From CAYMND01 sp964465065 (GTDB taxonomy: Bacteria; Acidobacteriota; Aminicenantia; UBA2199), in the NCBI GenBank assembly GCA_964465065.1, contig CAYXHZ010000099.1, positions 1 to 6,894 on the forward strand: a stretch of 6,894 bases of DNA. The letters are read 5' to 3'. A program made the position numbers and the translations under genes. Shown here in pieces: positions 1 through 6,860 of the stretch; position 1 is the stretch's first letter; every line of letters starts with the position of its first letter. The notes beneath the pieces were generated by a model that saw only the letters and a program-made list of their open reading frames with translations, was not told the DNA's origin and did no database searches.

Positions 1-1
1 A

Positions 2-26
2 GCCCCACCTGGGGTGGTGGTGGGGC
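2..26 (-). terminator. Candidate operon-end hairpin (terminator cut by the window edge)
   Basis: Bases 2-9 (GCCCCACC) and 19-26 (GGTGGGGC) are perfect 8-bp inverted arms around a 9-base loop. Read on the minus strand, the hairpin begins 45 bases after the stop codon of the Smr gene and is followed by one U before the window ends, so the U-tract needed for an intrinsic terminator cannot be checked. On the plus strand no T-run follows it. A short palindrome (GCCCTATAGGGC, 47-58) lies between the gene and this hairpin and could add a small 4-bp stem. The position after the last gene fits a terminator, but the assignment is inference. Confidence 0.4.
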
Positions 27-71
27 CGGATTGGATGTTGTGGCATGCCCTATAGGGCGGTTGAGCTCATA

Positions 72-635
72 TTATTGATCTCGATTGTAAAAGTCAAGAG
101 TGTGAAGGCGGACCATGACCGCCCCGCTCTTGTTTTTATCCTTGCATTCCCAGAACCAGTCCGATATCCGGCCTTGTTTCTTCAAGGCCGACAGAATCCG
201 TTCCGCTTCATCGCGTAGTATGGCTCGTCCATCCTGGGAATGATGACCTTTGCCGACGATGACCGTAACCCACTTGTTCCCAAGGTCCCGCTGTTCGGAC
301 AAAAATGCACCGATACTTTGCAGGGCCTGCCTGCGGTTCAACCCGTGAAGGTCCAGAGCCGGCGCTGTTTCCCAAAGCAATCGGAGTTGTTTTCCTTTCG
401 GCCGCTCGTTGCGGACTTTCTGAGCCTTCGCCGATTCGGTTTTGACTGTGGCTATTTTTCCGGAATCGAAATCCAGAAGAGCCTTTTCCATCCAGAGCAG
501 AAACGCCTGTGAATCTTTCTCCAGCTCCAATTCCCGGTCGTCCTGCAAAAAAACAGTTTCCCAACTGCGATCCGCTTGCGAGGCTGCCTTTTTCTGCTTG
601 TCGTCAGCTTCAGACTTCAGCTGTCGCTTGCTCAT
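72..635 (-). CDS. Smr-domain protein (MutS2 C-terminal-like)
   Basis: This 187-residue protein is predicted to be cytoplasmic and to act on nucleic acid. The first 90 residues are charged and low in recognisable motifs (Lys/Glu-rich, probably helical or disordered). Residues about 91-178 form an Smr domain: LDLHG at 94-98, a VGKGHHS motif at 127-133 followed by DGRAILR, and the closing GAVMVRL strand at 171-177. Smr domains of this stand-alone type occur in SmrA/SmrB; several Smr domains have endonuclease activity, and E. coli SmrB cleaves mRNA at collided ribosomes. Which activity this one has cannot be told from sequence. The ATG at 635 is preceded immediately by ATC and then an in-frame TGA, so no longer start is possible. 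The Shine-Dalgarno signal is weak. It is the last gene of the block, 32 bases after the lipoprotein stop; a 17-codon out-of-frame ORF (663-610) spans that gap and could couple translation. Being co-transcribed with hflX, a link to ribosome quality control is conceivable. Confidence 0.9.
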   Translation of the reverse strand: MSKRQLKSEADDKQKKAASQADRSWETVFLQDDRELELEKDSQAFLLWMEKALLDFDSGKIATVKTESAKAQKVRNERPKGKQLRLLWETAPALDLHGLNRRQALQSIGAFLSEQRDLGNKWVTVIVGKGHHSQDGRAILRDEAERILSALKKQGRISDWFWECKDKNKSGAVMVRLHTLDFYNRDQ

Positions 636-667
636 GATTCAGTGCACGGAAACGGTCAGTCATGAAA

Positions 668-2008
668 TCAACGCTCATCTTTTTCGACGAAACGCATAAC
701 CATCTCGATCTTTTTCAGGGCATTGATCAGTTCATCCGGATGAACGGTATCCAAGGGACGAAACTGATTAGATTCGTCGAGTTCGAGCAGATTGATGCTG
801 AGCAACGAAGTGATGGTCTGATAATCGCGATGAGTCGGAAGAATATCGTGAGGCGGGGTAAAGTCGCGAATCGGCTGAAAATCCAGGGTTCGCCCGCTTT
901 CGGTGATCACTTTGATCAAGCGGTCCAGGATCAGGGCGACTAATCCCCGGTTGATCAGCCCGAAACGGTCGAAACGATGGTCTGGACGTACGGTCATAAT
1001 GCCGCTGGCGCAAACCTTGATGATATCAGCGAAGGCAAACGATCCGCTGATGTCGCTGATGATCAGCGGCTTCTGGGGATCCGAGAGGATCGACGGGAAA
1101 TACAGGCCGATCAAAGCCGCCGTATCCTCGCGGTTCAGTTGTTCTTTATAAAATATACTCTTCAGCTCATGAGGCCAGGCACTCTCATCGAAAGCCTTTT
1201 TCACCTGTTCGCATTTCTCTTTGATCTGCTCATCGTTCGGATTGAGATCCAGCAACTGGCGGTACAATATCAACGCATTGTCGAAGGCTTTCATGGAAAC
1301 ATAGATCTGAGCCAGGTTTTGCAGATAGACTTGATTGTGCGGATCGCTTTTGATGAGTTGACGGTAGGCGTAGATCGCTTTTTCCGGCATGCCCATCTCC
1401 TGGTATCGAGCTGCGATCTTCAAGGCGATTTCGCTCATTTCCGGAGAGTAATACTGCGCCCGCTCCAATTCCCGGAGGTAGCGTTCGGAATCACCGCTGT
1501 TCTTGGCGGACTCGGCTTTTTTGATCTGCATTTCCGTCAGCACAGCCCGAAGATGATCGTAGCGGGATTCCGCCCAGGGATTGCTGGGGTATAGCTTTTT
1601 GATGGCGCGATACATAGAAAAAGCTTCTTCGCTTTTTCCCATCATTTCATAGAGAAGTCCCAGGCCGGATTGGGCCATCATATCGTCCGGAGCCGCCGCC
1701 AAGGCTTTCCTGAAGTTCTTCTCGGAAAGCAGATAGTTCTTCTTGACCAGGTAAACATAACCGAATCCGGTGAAAACGGCTCTATCCGGGCTCCGGCTCA
1801 GCTTGAGCTCCTTGAGCGCTTTATCCGGTTCTCCGCTGAGCAGCAGGTTCCAGCCCAGCTGATGATGGGAATCCGTCGAGGTTTTGTCCTGCTCGGAAAG
1901 CTCGGGTAGAGGGAGGGGTGAAAACTGAGGCCGCGGAGCCTGGGCGCATCCTGACAGCAGAATTATCGCCAAAATCGCATACAGCGGATTTAACCATCTC
2001 TTGTTCAT
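668..2008 (-). CDS. TPR lipoprotein with C-terminal SLH-like repeats
   Basis: This 446-residue protein starts with a lipoprotein signal peptide: basic MNKRW, a hydrophobic stretch at about 9-18, and lipobox LSGC with Cys21 as the lipidation site. Ala at +2 argues for transport to the outer membrane if a Lol system is present. A Pro/Ser-rich linker (22-46) follows. Tetratricopeptide repeats occupy about 47-260, clearest at 77-144 and 192-259 (patterns such as LGLLYEMMGKSEEAF and IAARYQEMGMPEKAI ending in a DP or NP turn). The C-terminus (about 288-440) resembles degenerate S-layer-homology repeats: a half unit (LNREDTAALIGLYFP, 291-305), a fuller unit at 317-365 (SGIMTV-PDHRF-INRG), and a second at about 380-436. 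TPRs usually mediate protein contacts and SLH modules often bind cell-wall polymers, so a periplasmic scaffold is a reasonable inference; the actual role is unknown. The start is supported by a GGAG 6 bases upstream. The gene begins 3 bases after the hflX stop. Confidence 0.85.
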   Translation of the reverse strand: MNKRWLNPLYAILAIILLSGCAQAPRPQFSPLPLPELSEQDKTSTDSHHQLGWNLLLSGEPDKALKELKLSRSPDRAVFTGFGYVYLVKKNYLLSEKNFRKALAAAPDDMMAQSGLGLLYEMMGKSEEAFSMYRAIKKLYPSNPWAESRYDHLRAVLTEMQIKKAESAKNSGDSERYLRELERAQYYSPEMSEIALKIAARYQEMGMPEKAIYAYRQLIKSDPHNQVYLQNLAQIYVSMKAFDNALILYRQLLDLNPNDEQIKEKCEQVKKAFDESAWPHELKSIFYKEQLNREDTAALIGLYFPSILSDPQKPLIISDISGSFAFADIIKVCASGIMTVRPDHRFDRFGLINRGLVALILDRLIKVITESGRTLDFQPIRDFTPPHDILPTHRDYQTITSLLSINLLELDESNQFRPLDTVHPDELINALKKIEMVMRFVEKDER

Positions 2009-2011
2009 GAA

Positions 2012-3301
2012 TCACTCCGTTTGTTCCATTGTACCATTTTTCAATGGCAATTCCTCATACATGCTTCCAGTCTTCTGCAAAAACGGCGCGATCAGTTCCG
2101 GTGTGGTGACAAGGTCCACGCAGAAGCAGTCCATCTCATACCATTTTCTCAGGATCATGGCCCATTCATCGAGTTTTTCCGCTTGTTTCTGCTGCACTTT
2201 GCCCAGTTTCAAGAGATACCGTTTCTTACCCGCGATCCAATACTTGAAAAATGCATCCAAAAGTTCATCAATGCCCTGACCATGTTTTGCCGAGATCCAA
2301 AAGCCATCTCGAGGGACATCGATCGTTTCCTTCAACAGATCGATTTTATTGTATACGGTCCATATTGTCTGATCCGTGGTTTTAATTTCGTCGAGTATTT
2401 CTTCAACGGCCCGACGATGCTGAAGGTGGTCGGGGTGGCTGATGTCCAGCACCATAAGGATGACATCAGCTTCGGTGATTTCCTCCAATGTCGCCTTGAA
2501 CGCGCTTTTCACCTCCTTGGGCATGTCCCGGATAAAACCGACCGTATCGGAAATCAGCGCGTGGCAGCCCGGGAGGTACTTCCCCAGATCGACACGGCGG
2601 ATGAGGGGATCCAGGGTGGAAAACAACTTGGCGGATATTTCCGTCTCGGTACCGCTCAAGCGGGTGAACAGGGTAGATTTTCCAGCCGAGGTGTAGCCGA
2701 CCAGGGCGAGTACCGGGCTGACAGAGCGTTTGCGGCCCTGGCGATGGATGTGTCGGACTTTGCTGACAGATTCCAGCTTATCCTGCAGTTGGGAAATCTT
2801 TTTTTTGATCACCCGCCGATCGGTCTCCAGCTTGGTTTCTCCAGGCCCACGGGTACCGATACCGCCGCCCAAACGGGACATTTCCAGGCCTTTGCCGGTC
2901 AGCCGGGGCATCATGTACAACAACTGCGCCAGTTCAACCTGCAGCTTCCCCTCCAGAGAGCGGGCCCTCAGTGCGAAAACGTCCAGAATCACCCTGGTTC
3001 TGTCGATGACCCGAACGCCTAAAAAGTTTTCGATATTGCGCTGCTGGCTTCCCGACAAGGTGTTATGGAAAATGACCAAATCTGCGGAGTTTTCCAGCAA
3101 AAATTGTTTGATTTCTGCGAGTTTCCCTTCTCCGACAATCCACTTGGAGTCGACACTCGGTCTGTTCTGAACGAATCTGGCCGTAACTTCCCCGCCAGCG
3201 CTTTCGACAAGCCCTGCCAATTCATTCATGACGTACTGCTCAGCCGATGAATCGACACGCTCCGTACAAGCCCATACCAGTACTACCTGCTCCTGGGTCA
3301 T
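2012..3301 (-). CDS. hflX: GTPase HflX
   Basis: HflX is a ribosome-associated GTPase that splits stalled or hibernating 70S ribosomes. The 429-residue length matches the family (about 420-430 in many bacteria). The N-terminal HflX domain spans about 1-180, including the Gly-rich signature around 145-163 (GGGIGTRGPGETKLE) and a basic coiled linker. The G domain shows G1 GYTSAGKS (202-209), a G2 threonine in FSTLDP (Thr229), G3 DTVGF (252-256), G4 NKID (318-321) and G5 SAK (337-339), all intact. A C-terminal domain follows from about 355. No residue expected for GTP binding looks missing. The start ATG overlaps the miaA stop as ATGA, and a strong AAAGGAG sits 8 bases upstream inside miaA, so the start is secure. 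Adjacency to miaA is the classic arrangement, except that hfq is not between them. Expression is likely driven from the promoter ahead of purF; no internal promoter was recognised. Confidence 0.97.
   Translation of the reverse strand: MTQEQVVLVWACTERVDSSAEQYVMNELAGLVESAGGEVTARFVQNRPSVDSKWIVGEGKLAEIKQFLLENSADLVIFHNTLSGSQQRNIENFLGVRVIDRTRVILDVFALRARSLEGKLQVELAQLLYMMPRLTGKGLEMSRLGGGIGTRGPGETKLETDRRVIKKKISQLQDKLESVSKVRHIHRQGRKRSVSPVLALVGYTSAGKSTLFTRLSGTETEISAKLFSTLDPLIRRVDLGKYLPGCHALISDTVGFIRDMPKEVKSAFKATLEEITEADVILMVLDISHPDHLQHRRAVEEILDEIKTTDQTIWTVYNKIDLLKETIDVPRDGFWISAKHGQGIDELLDAFFKYWIAGKKRYLLKLGKVQQKQAEKLDEWAMILRKWYEMDCFCVDLVTTPELIAPFLQKTGSMYEELPLKNGTMEQTE
2015..2018 (-). promoter_or_regulatory. 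Ribosome binding site of the TPR lipoprotein gene
   Basis: GGAG (minus strand, 2018-2015) directly abuts the hflX stop codon TGA and lies 6 bases before the ATG at 2008. It sits within the last coding bases of hflX, so ribosomes finishing hflX pass over it. This fixes the lipoprotein start and suggests translational coupling. Confidence 0.75.
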
Positions 3302-4239
3302 CTGTCCAGCTCCTTTCGGATAAACTCGCTGATCGCATTCCGTTGACCGGGTTCAAACCAATTGATATCCTTCTCCTGTCTCCACCAACTGAGTTGCCGT
3401 TTGGCATAATTCCGGCTGTGCTGCTTGATCAGCGCAACCGCTTCATCCAGGGACAACAGCCCATCCAGGTGACTGAGCATTTCCTTGTAGCCCAGGCCCT
3501 GAAAGGGAGGACAAGTGCGTGGATATATCTGAAGCAAGGCCCGTGTCTCCTCAAGCAGTCCGCGGGCAATCATCCGGTCTACACGGGAATCAATACGCTT
3601 GTACAGTTCTTCCCGTTTCATGTTCAAACCGATCCTGATGAAACGACATTGGCCAAAAGGGGTTCTGCTGAGTCGGAAAGCCTGGGTCGGCGGCAATCCG
3701 GTATTGTGGTGAATTTCCAGCCCACGCAGAATGCGCCGTTCGTCGTTCTGGCCGATTCTTGCGGCGTATTCGGGATCCAGTTCATGAAGCTCTTGCCACA
3801 TGCCGGCCAGACCGAGGCGGTCCAGCCGATCTTTCAGCTGTTTTCGAATTGCGCTGTCCCCTTTCTCTTCCGGAAAGACCCCTTGCTGCAATATCCTGAG
3901 GTACATGGCCGTCCCTCCGCAAATGATCGGTAAATGACCGTTGCGAAGAATTTCATGGCACCAGTTCCAGGCATTCTCCATGAATCGGAAAGCGGTCGAT
4001 TGCTCGCCAGCATGATAAATATCCAGGCCGTAGTGGATCACGCCGGCCATGGAATCCTGGGGCATCTTGTCCGTACCGATATCGAAACCGCGGTAAACCT
4101 GCATGGAGTCGGCAGAAATCACCTCACCGGCAAAAGTTTGCGCCAGATAGACGGCGATGGCGCTCTTGCCCACCCCTGTCGGACCGATGATTTCCAAAAC
4201 AGTGATTTTTCCGGGTTCAGGTTTGACAATCATCCGCAT
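3298..4239 (-). CDS. miaA: tRNA dimethylallyltransferase MiaA
   Basis: MiaA transfers the dimethylallyl group from dimethylallyl diphosphate to N6 of A37 in tRNAs that read codons starting with U, giving i6A37, which MiaB can later methylthiolate. The 313-residue length is normal. The P-loop GPTGVGKS is at 19-26, followed by SADSMQVYRGFDIGT (42-56) holding the family's conserved Asp/Ser region, the GGT motif at 108-110 in the substrate channel (ICGGTAMYL), the GYKEM motif at 250-254, and the NYAKRQLSWWR motif at 277-287. The insertion region between about 120 and 200 is the tRNA-binding lid. The ATG at 4239 lies 3 bases after the DUF4388 gene's stop, with no clear Shine-Dalgarno sequence, so translation probably depends on reinitiation. 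A second in-frame ATG two codons on (4233) is an alternative start. The 3' end overlaps hflX by 4 bases. Confidence 0.97.
   Translation of the reverse strand: MRMIVKPEPGKITVLEIIGPTGVGKSAIAVYLAQTFAGEVISADSMQVYRGFDIGTDKMPQDSMAGVIHYGLDIYHAGEQSTAFRFMENAWNWCHEILRNGHLPIICGGTAMYLRILQQGVFPEEKGDSAIRKQLKDRLDRLGLAGMWQELHELDPEYAARIGQNDERRILRGLEIHHNTGLPPTQAFRLSRTPFGQCRFIRIGLNMKREELYKRIDSRVDRMIARGLLEETRALLQIYPRTCPPFQGLGYKEMLSHLDGLLSLDEAVALIKQHSRNYAKRQLSWWRQEKDINWFEPGQRNAISEFIRKELDR
3310..3316 (-). promoter_or_regulatory. Strong ribosome binding site of hflX
   Basis: AAAGGAG (minus strand 3316-3310) lies 8 bases ahead of the hflX ATG at 3301 and inside the end of miaA. It is the best Shine-Dalgarno match among the genes here. 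Together with the ATGA stop/start overlap it supports coupled but independently strong initiation of hflX. Confidence 0.85.
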
Positions 4240-4242
4240 ATT

Positions 4243-5373
4243 TCAGTTTCTGTCGCCGCGGACCCATCTCAAGACCTGCTGTTCATGCTCATTGCCCAGA
4301 TTTTTTTTGACCGCATAGATTTGGGCGTAGAGGATTTCGTCCAGAGCGCTGATAAATTCAGCTATTTTCTTGGTCATATCACCGAACCAGATGGTTTTTT
4401 GCAGCAATTGATCACTCAGTTTTCCATCCGGCATGATTTCAACTTTTTTGAACGGACCAGGCAGGCTGCCCCGTATTTCCTCCAATGCGTTCTGACTGAT
4501 GGACATGGCAATCGGTCCGATCTCCTTCTTGAGCATTTTAAAGATCAATTCATAGAGGGTGTTGTAATGTTTCAATGCTTCATCGAAGGAAGAAAAAGGT
4601 AGCGCGGCGCTGGACACATCGGCCACAGAATCTGCAGCCGCAGTCTCTTCGGGTTCGCCGCCTATCATTCCGCCAATCTTCAAAACGGCTAAAATCCGCT
4701 GGGTGTCAACCGGCAACAGTTCACTCTGGCGAATGACCATGTCCAGCGAATGGTACCGTTCTATCAGCTTGACGATGTGAAGCTGATACGGCGTCATTTC
4801 GATCTGGGACAATTTGGTGCAGTCCGTTACGTACACCTTTTCCATATCCGTCAGGTATTGTTCGGGATTTTGGGGAATCTTGGCCGTATCCATGATTCCC
4901 CAAACCAGGTTGCCGACGCTCAGGTCCAGTATGATGTTCTCGTCCGGCAGGCGATGCCCCGGAATGATGGTGTAATCCCCGTTATCATGCGTGAAACAGG
5001 CCGTAACGATTCCTTTCAGGTGACTGACAACGGATTCCCACAGGGTATCGTAGCCCAAAACGCCCATCTCCAGTAAAGCTCTGCCCAGGCGTTTTCCAGA
5101 TTGCTGAACCACGGTCGAGGCATGATTCAATTGTTCCCGATTGATTTTTTGATGGACCAGCAGGTATTGCCCCAGGGAATCATTCAGACTGTTAGAGTGG
5201 GCGAAGACAATCCGGCCATCGTCGAAAAAGATGGAACGCTCGATCGATTCGTTTTTGATGATCAAGGCCCCGGTTACCTTCTCCCTGTCCAGTTTGCTGA
5301 CGATCTCGATCAATTCTTCTTTAGACGTAAAGGTTCCATTACTGGAAAAAAGTCGCTTCATGCTGATTTCCAT
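4243..5373 (-). CDS. DUF4388 (PATAN-type) domain protein
   Basis: The role of this 376-residue protein is unknown. Residues about 18-140 match the DUF4388 pattern: VTGALIIKN, then SIFFDDGRIVFAHS (47-60), SLGQYLLVHQKINREQL (66-82), GKRLGRALLEMGVL (93-106) and NGDYTI (131-136). Such domains are linked to two-component and gliding or taxis signalling in Myxococcota, Desulfobacterota and cyanobacteria, but no receiver, kinase or output enzyme is fused here. Residues about 190-240 (MTPYQLHIVKLIERY to LKIGGMIGG) look like a small winged-helix-like unit, as in other DUF4388 proteins; that is inference. An Ala/Ser/Glu-rich linker (about 240-262) leads to an alpha-helical C-terminal region (263-376) of no recognised family. 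There is no signal peptide or membrane segment, so it is probably cytoplasmic. ATG 5373 has GGGGA only 4 bases upstream; ATG 5361 (Met5) with GGA 7 bases upstream is an alternative. It is wedged between purF (23 bases) and miaA (3 bases). Confidence 0.85.
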   Translation of the reverse strand: MEISMKRLFSSNGTFTSKEELIEIVSKLDREKVTGALIIKNESIERSIFFDDGRIVFAHSNSLNDSLGQYLLVHQKINREQLNHASTVVQQSGKRLGRALLEMGVLGYDTLWESVVSHLKGIVTACFTHDNGDYTIIPGHRLPDENIILDLSVGNLVWGIMDTAKIPQNPEQYLTDMEKVYVTDCTKLSQIEMTPYQLHIVKLIERYHSLDMVIRQSELLPVDTQRILAVLKIGGMIGGEPEETAAADSVADVSSAALPFSSFDEALKHYNTLYELIFKMLKKEIGPIAMSISQNALEEIRGSLPGPFKKVEIMPDGKLSDQLLQKTIWFGDMTKKIAEFISALDEILYAQIYAVKKNLGNEHEQQVLRWVRGDRN

Positions 5374-5377
5374 TCAT

Positions 5378-5382
5378 TCCCC
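5378..5382 (-). promoter_or_regulatory. Probable ribosome binding site of the DUF4388 gene
   Basis: GGGGA (minus strand 5382-5378) precedes the ATG at 5373 by 4 bases, slightly close. An out-of-frame ATG at 5377 and an in-frame ATG at 5361 also lie nearby, so the exact start remains open. A T7 run just upstream (after the purF stop) has no well-placed hairpin and is not a convincing terminator. Confidence 0.45.
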
Positions 5383-5396
5383 AGCTAAAAAAACGT

Positions 5397-6854
5397 TTAC
5401 TCTTCTTTCTGCGAGCCTTTACGCTCACAGGCAATCGTCTCCAGCATCTCTTTCGAAACATCACCGGTCGGATAATCCCCGGTGAAGCAGGCCATGCAAA
5501 AACTTTTTATATCTTTATGACGCTGCCGGACCGCACTCTCCATATCGTCGATATCCTGGTAAATCACCGCATCGGCGCCGATTTTCGTGGCGATCTCGCT
5601 ATTGTCGGCATCCAGGGCGATAAAATCGCCTTTGGTCTGCATGTCGATCCCATACACGCAAGGATTGGTCAAGGGCGCCGAATAGGAAGCGAAATACACT
5701 TTGTGGGCGCCGGCATCCCGTACCATCTGAATGATCGAGCGTGAAGTATTGCCACGAACGATCGAATCGTCGATCAGCAGAACATTCTGTCCTTCGAACA
5801 CATGACGGATCGGGTTCAGTTTATGCCGAAGCGATTGTCTACGGACCTGATTGCCCGGCATGATGAAGGTTCGCCCTATATAGCGATTCTTTACCAAACC
5901 CTCTTCGTATTTCAGTCTCAAGACCCTGGCGATCTCGATCGCGGCTGACCGGGCCGAATCGGGAACGGGAACGACCACATCGATGTCTTCGATGTTCTGT
6001 TCCTTGATCTTTTTAGCCAATTTGGCTCCCAAACGGATCCGGGATTCATAAACGTTGATCCCGTTCATCCAGGAATCGGGTCTTGCGAAGTAGATGTATT
6101 CAAAAATGCATGGCCGAAACGGTTTTTTACTGATTTTCTTGCTAAAAAGTCTGTACTGCGCATCGATAAACACCGCCGAACCCGGTTCCACATCGCTCTG
6201 ATCGGAAAAGCCCATGGCATCCAGAGCCACGCTTTCGGATGCAAACGCGAAGCCCGGACCGTTTTCACCCTCTCTTCTGCCCATGGCCAGCGGCCGCAAT
6301 CCATACGGATCGCGAAATGCGACCAAACCTTTTCCGGCGATATACAAAACGACTGAATAACTGCCCCGCACGAAGCGGTACACATACCGAACCGCATTGA
6401 AGATGATTTCTTCAGTCAGAGGCTTATTTTTCCATTTTTCCAGGTATTCCGCGAATATATTGATGATCACTTCGACATCGCAGTTTGAATTGATTATTTT
6501 ATGCGAGTTTTCGAAAAGCCGTTTCTTGAGATCGAGAAAATTGGAGACATTGCCGTTGTGAGCTCCGGCTATTCCATACGGATAGTTGATCCAGAACGGC
6601 TGCGCATCCTCGACGGATCCCTCGCCGACCGTTGGATAACGGGTATGGCCGATGGCCACATGACCCCGCAAACGGGCAATGTTGTTGGCATCGAAAATGT
6701 CCCGGACCAGTCCGTTACCTTTTTTGATATGGTAGCGGCCATCGTAAGTCAGGATACCGGCTGAATCCTGACCACGGTGCTGCAAAGTCAGCATGGCATT
6801 GTACACTTTCCCAATGACCTGTTCCGAATCGATTATTCCTAATACGCCGCACAT
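5397..6854 (-). CDS. purF: Amidophosphoribosyltransferase PurF (Fe-S type)
   Basis: PurF catalyses the first committed step of purine synthesis: glutamine plus PRPP gives 5-phosphoribosylamine, glutamate and diphosphate. It is cytoplasmic. The N-terminal Ntn glutaminase domain (about 1-230) begins MCGVLGI, so Cys2 becomes the nucleophile once Met is removed. QHRGQDSAG (25-33), GHTRYPT (69-75), HNGN (99-102) and FRDPYGLRPL (180-189) are present. The phosphoribosyltransferase domain carries the PRPP loop IDDSIVRGNTS (361-371). Cys249, Cys399 and the CxxC pair Cys453/Cys456 match the four [4Fe-4S] ligands of Bacillus-type PurF, which makes such enzymes oxygen-sensitive. Unlike the Bacillus enzyme there is no propeptide before the catalytic Cys. 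The 485-residue length is normal. The start is certain: an in-frame TAA lies 7 codons upstream with no other start codon between. No Shine-Dalgarno sequence is visible, and the promoter's -10 box ends 6 bases before the ATG. It is the first gene of the block. Confidence 0.97.
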   Translation of the reverse strand: MCGVLGIIDSEQVIGKVYNAMLTLQHRGQDSAGILTYDGRYHIKKGNGLVRDIFDANNIARLRGHVAIGHTRYPTVGEGSVEDAQPFWINYPYGIAGAHNGNVSNFLDLKKRLFENSHKIINSNCDVEVIINIFAEYLEKWKNKPLTEEIIFNAVRYVYRFVRGSYSVVLYIAGKGLVAFRDPYGLRPLAMGRREGENGPGFAFASESVALDAMGFSDQSDVEPGSAVFIDAQYRLFSKKISKKPFRPCIFEYIYFARPDSWMNGINVYESRIRLGAKLAKKIKEQNIEDIDVVVPVPDSARSAAIEIARVLRLKYEEGLVKNRYIGRTFIMPGNQVRRQSLRHKLNPIRHVFEGQNVLLIDDSIVRGNTSRSIIQMVRDAGAHKVYFASYSAPLTNPCVYGIDMQTKGDFIALDADNSEIATKIGADAVIYQDIDDMESAVRQRHKDIKSFCMACFTGDYPTGDVSKEMLETIACERKGSQKEE

Positions 6855-6860
6855 GTCTGT

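Larger units (their letters stand above)
72..6854 (-). other. Predicted six-gene operon purF-DUF4388-miaA-hflX-TPR/SLH-smr
   Basis: All six genes share one strand, with intergenic distances of 23, 3, -4, 3 and 32 bases in transcription order. One strong promoter is visible at the purF end and one candidate hairpin at the smr end. I recognised no convincing terminator inside the block. Co-transcription is inferred from spacing; internal promoters cannot be excluded. Confidence 0.75.

Noticed and set aside
47..58. Perfect 12-base palindrome GCCCTATAGGGC as a separate regulatory operator
   Set aside because: It lies downstream of the last gene with no promoter nearby and makes only a 4-bp stem; it is noted with the terminator candidate instead.
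977..1594. 205-codon plus-strand frame opposite the TPR lipoprotein
   Set aside because: It mirrors the repeated TPR coding pattern; the minus-strand frame has a signal peptide, lipobox and TPR motifs.
2021..3022. 333-codon open frame on the plus strand opposite hflX
   Set aside because: It lies entirely antisense to a fully motif-supported hflX, its translation shows no recognisable domain, and it is best explained as a codon-bias shadow.
3247..4602. Two consecutive plus-strand open frames of 228 and 222 codons opposite miaA and its junctions
   Set aside because: Both are antisense to well-supported genes, cross gene boundaries, lack ribosome binding sites and look like no protein family.
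5339..5377. 13-codon out-of-frame ORF starting at the ATG at 5377
   Set aside because: It shares the GGGGA with the DUF4388 start, which is too close to it, and ends within the gene; nothing beyond chance supports it.
5374..5440. T7 run with a GAGC/GCTC stem near the purF stop as a possible terminator or attenuator
   Set aside because: The stem is short and separated from the T-run by about 18 bases, and a Shine-Dalgarno-like GGGGA for the next gene follows at once, so an intrinsic terminator is unlikely.
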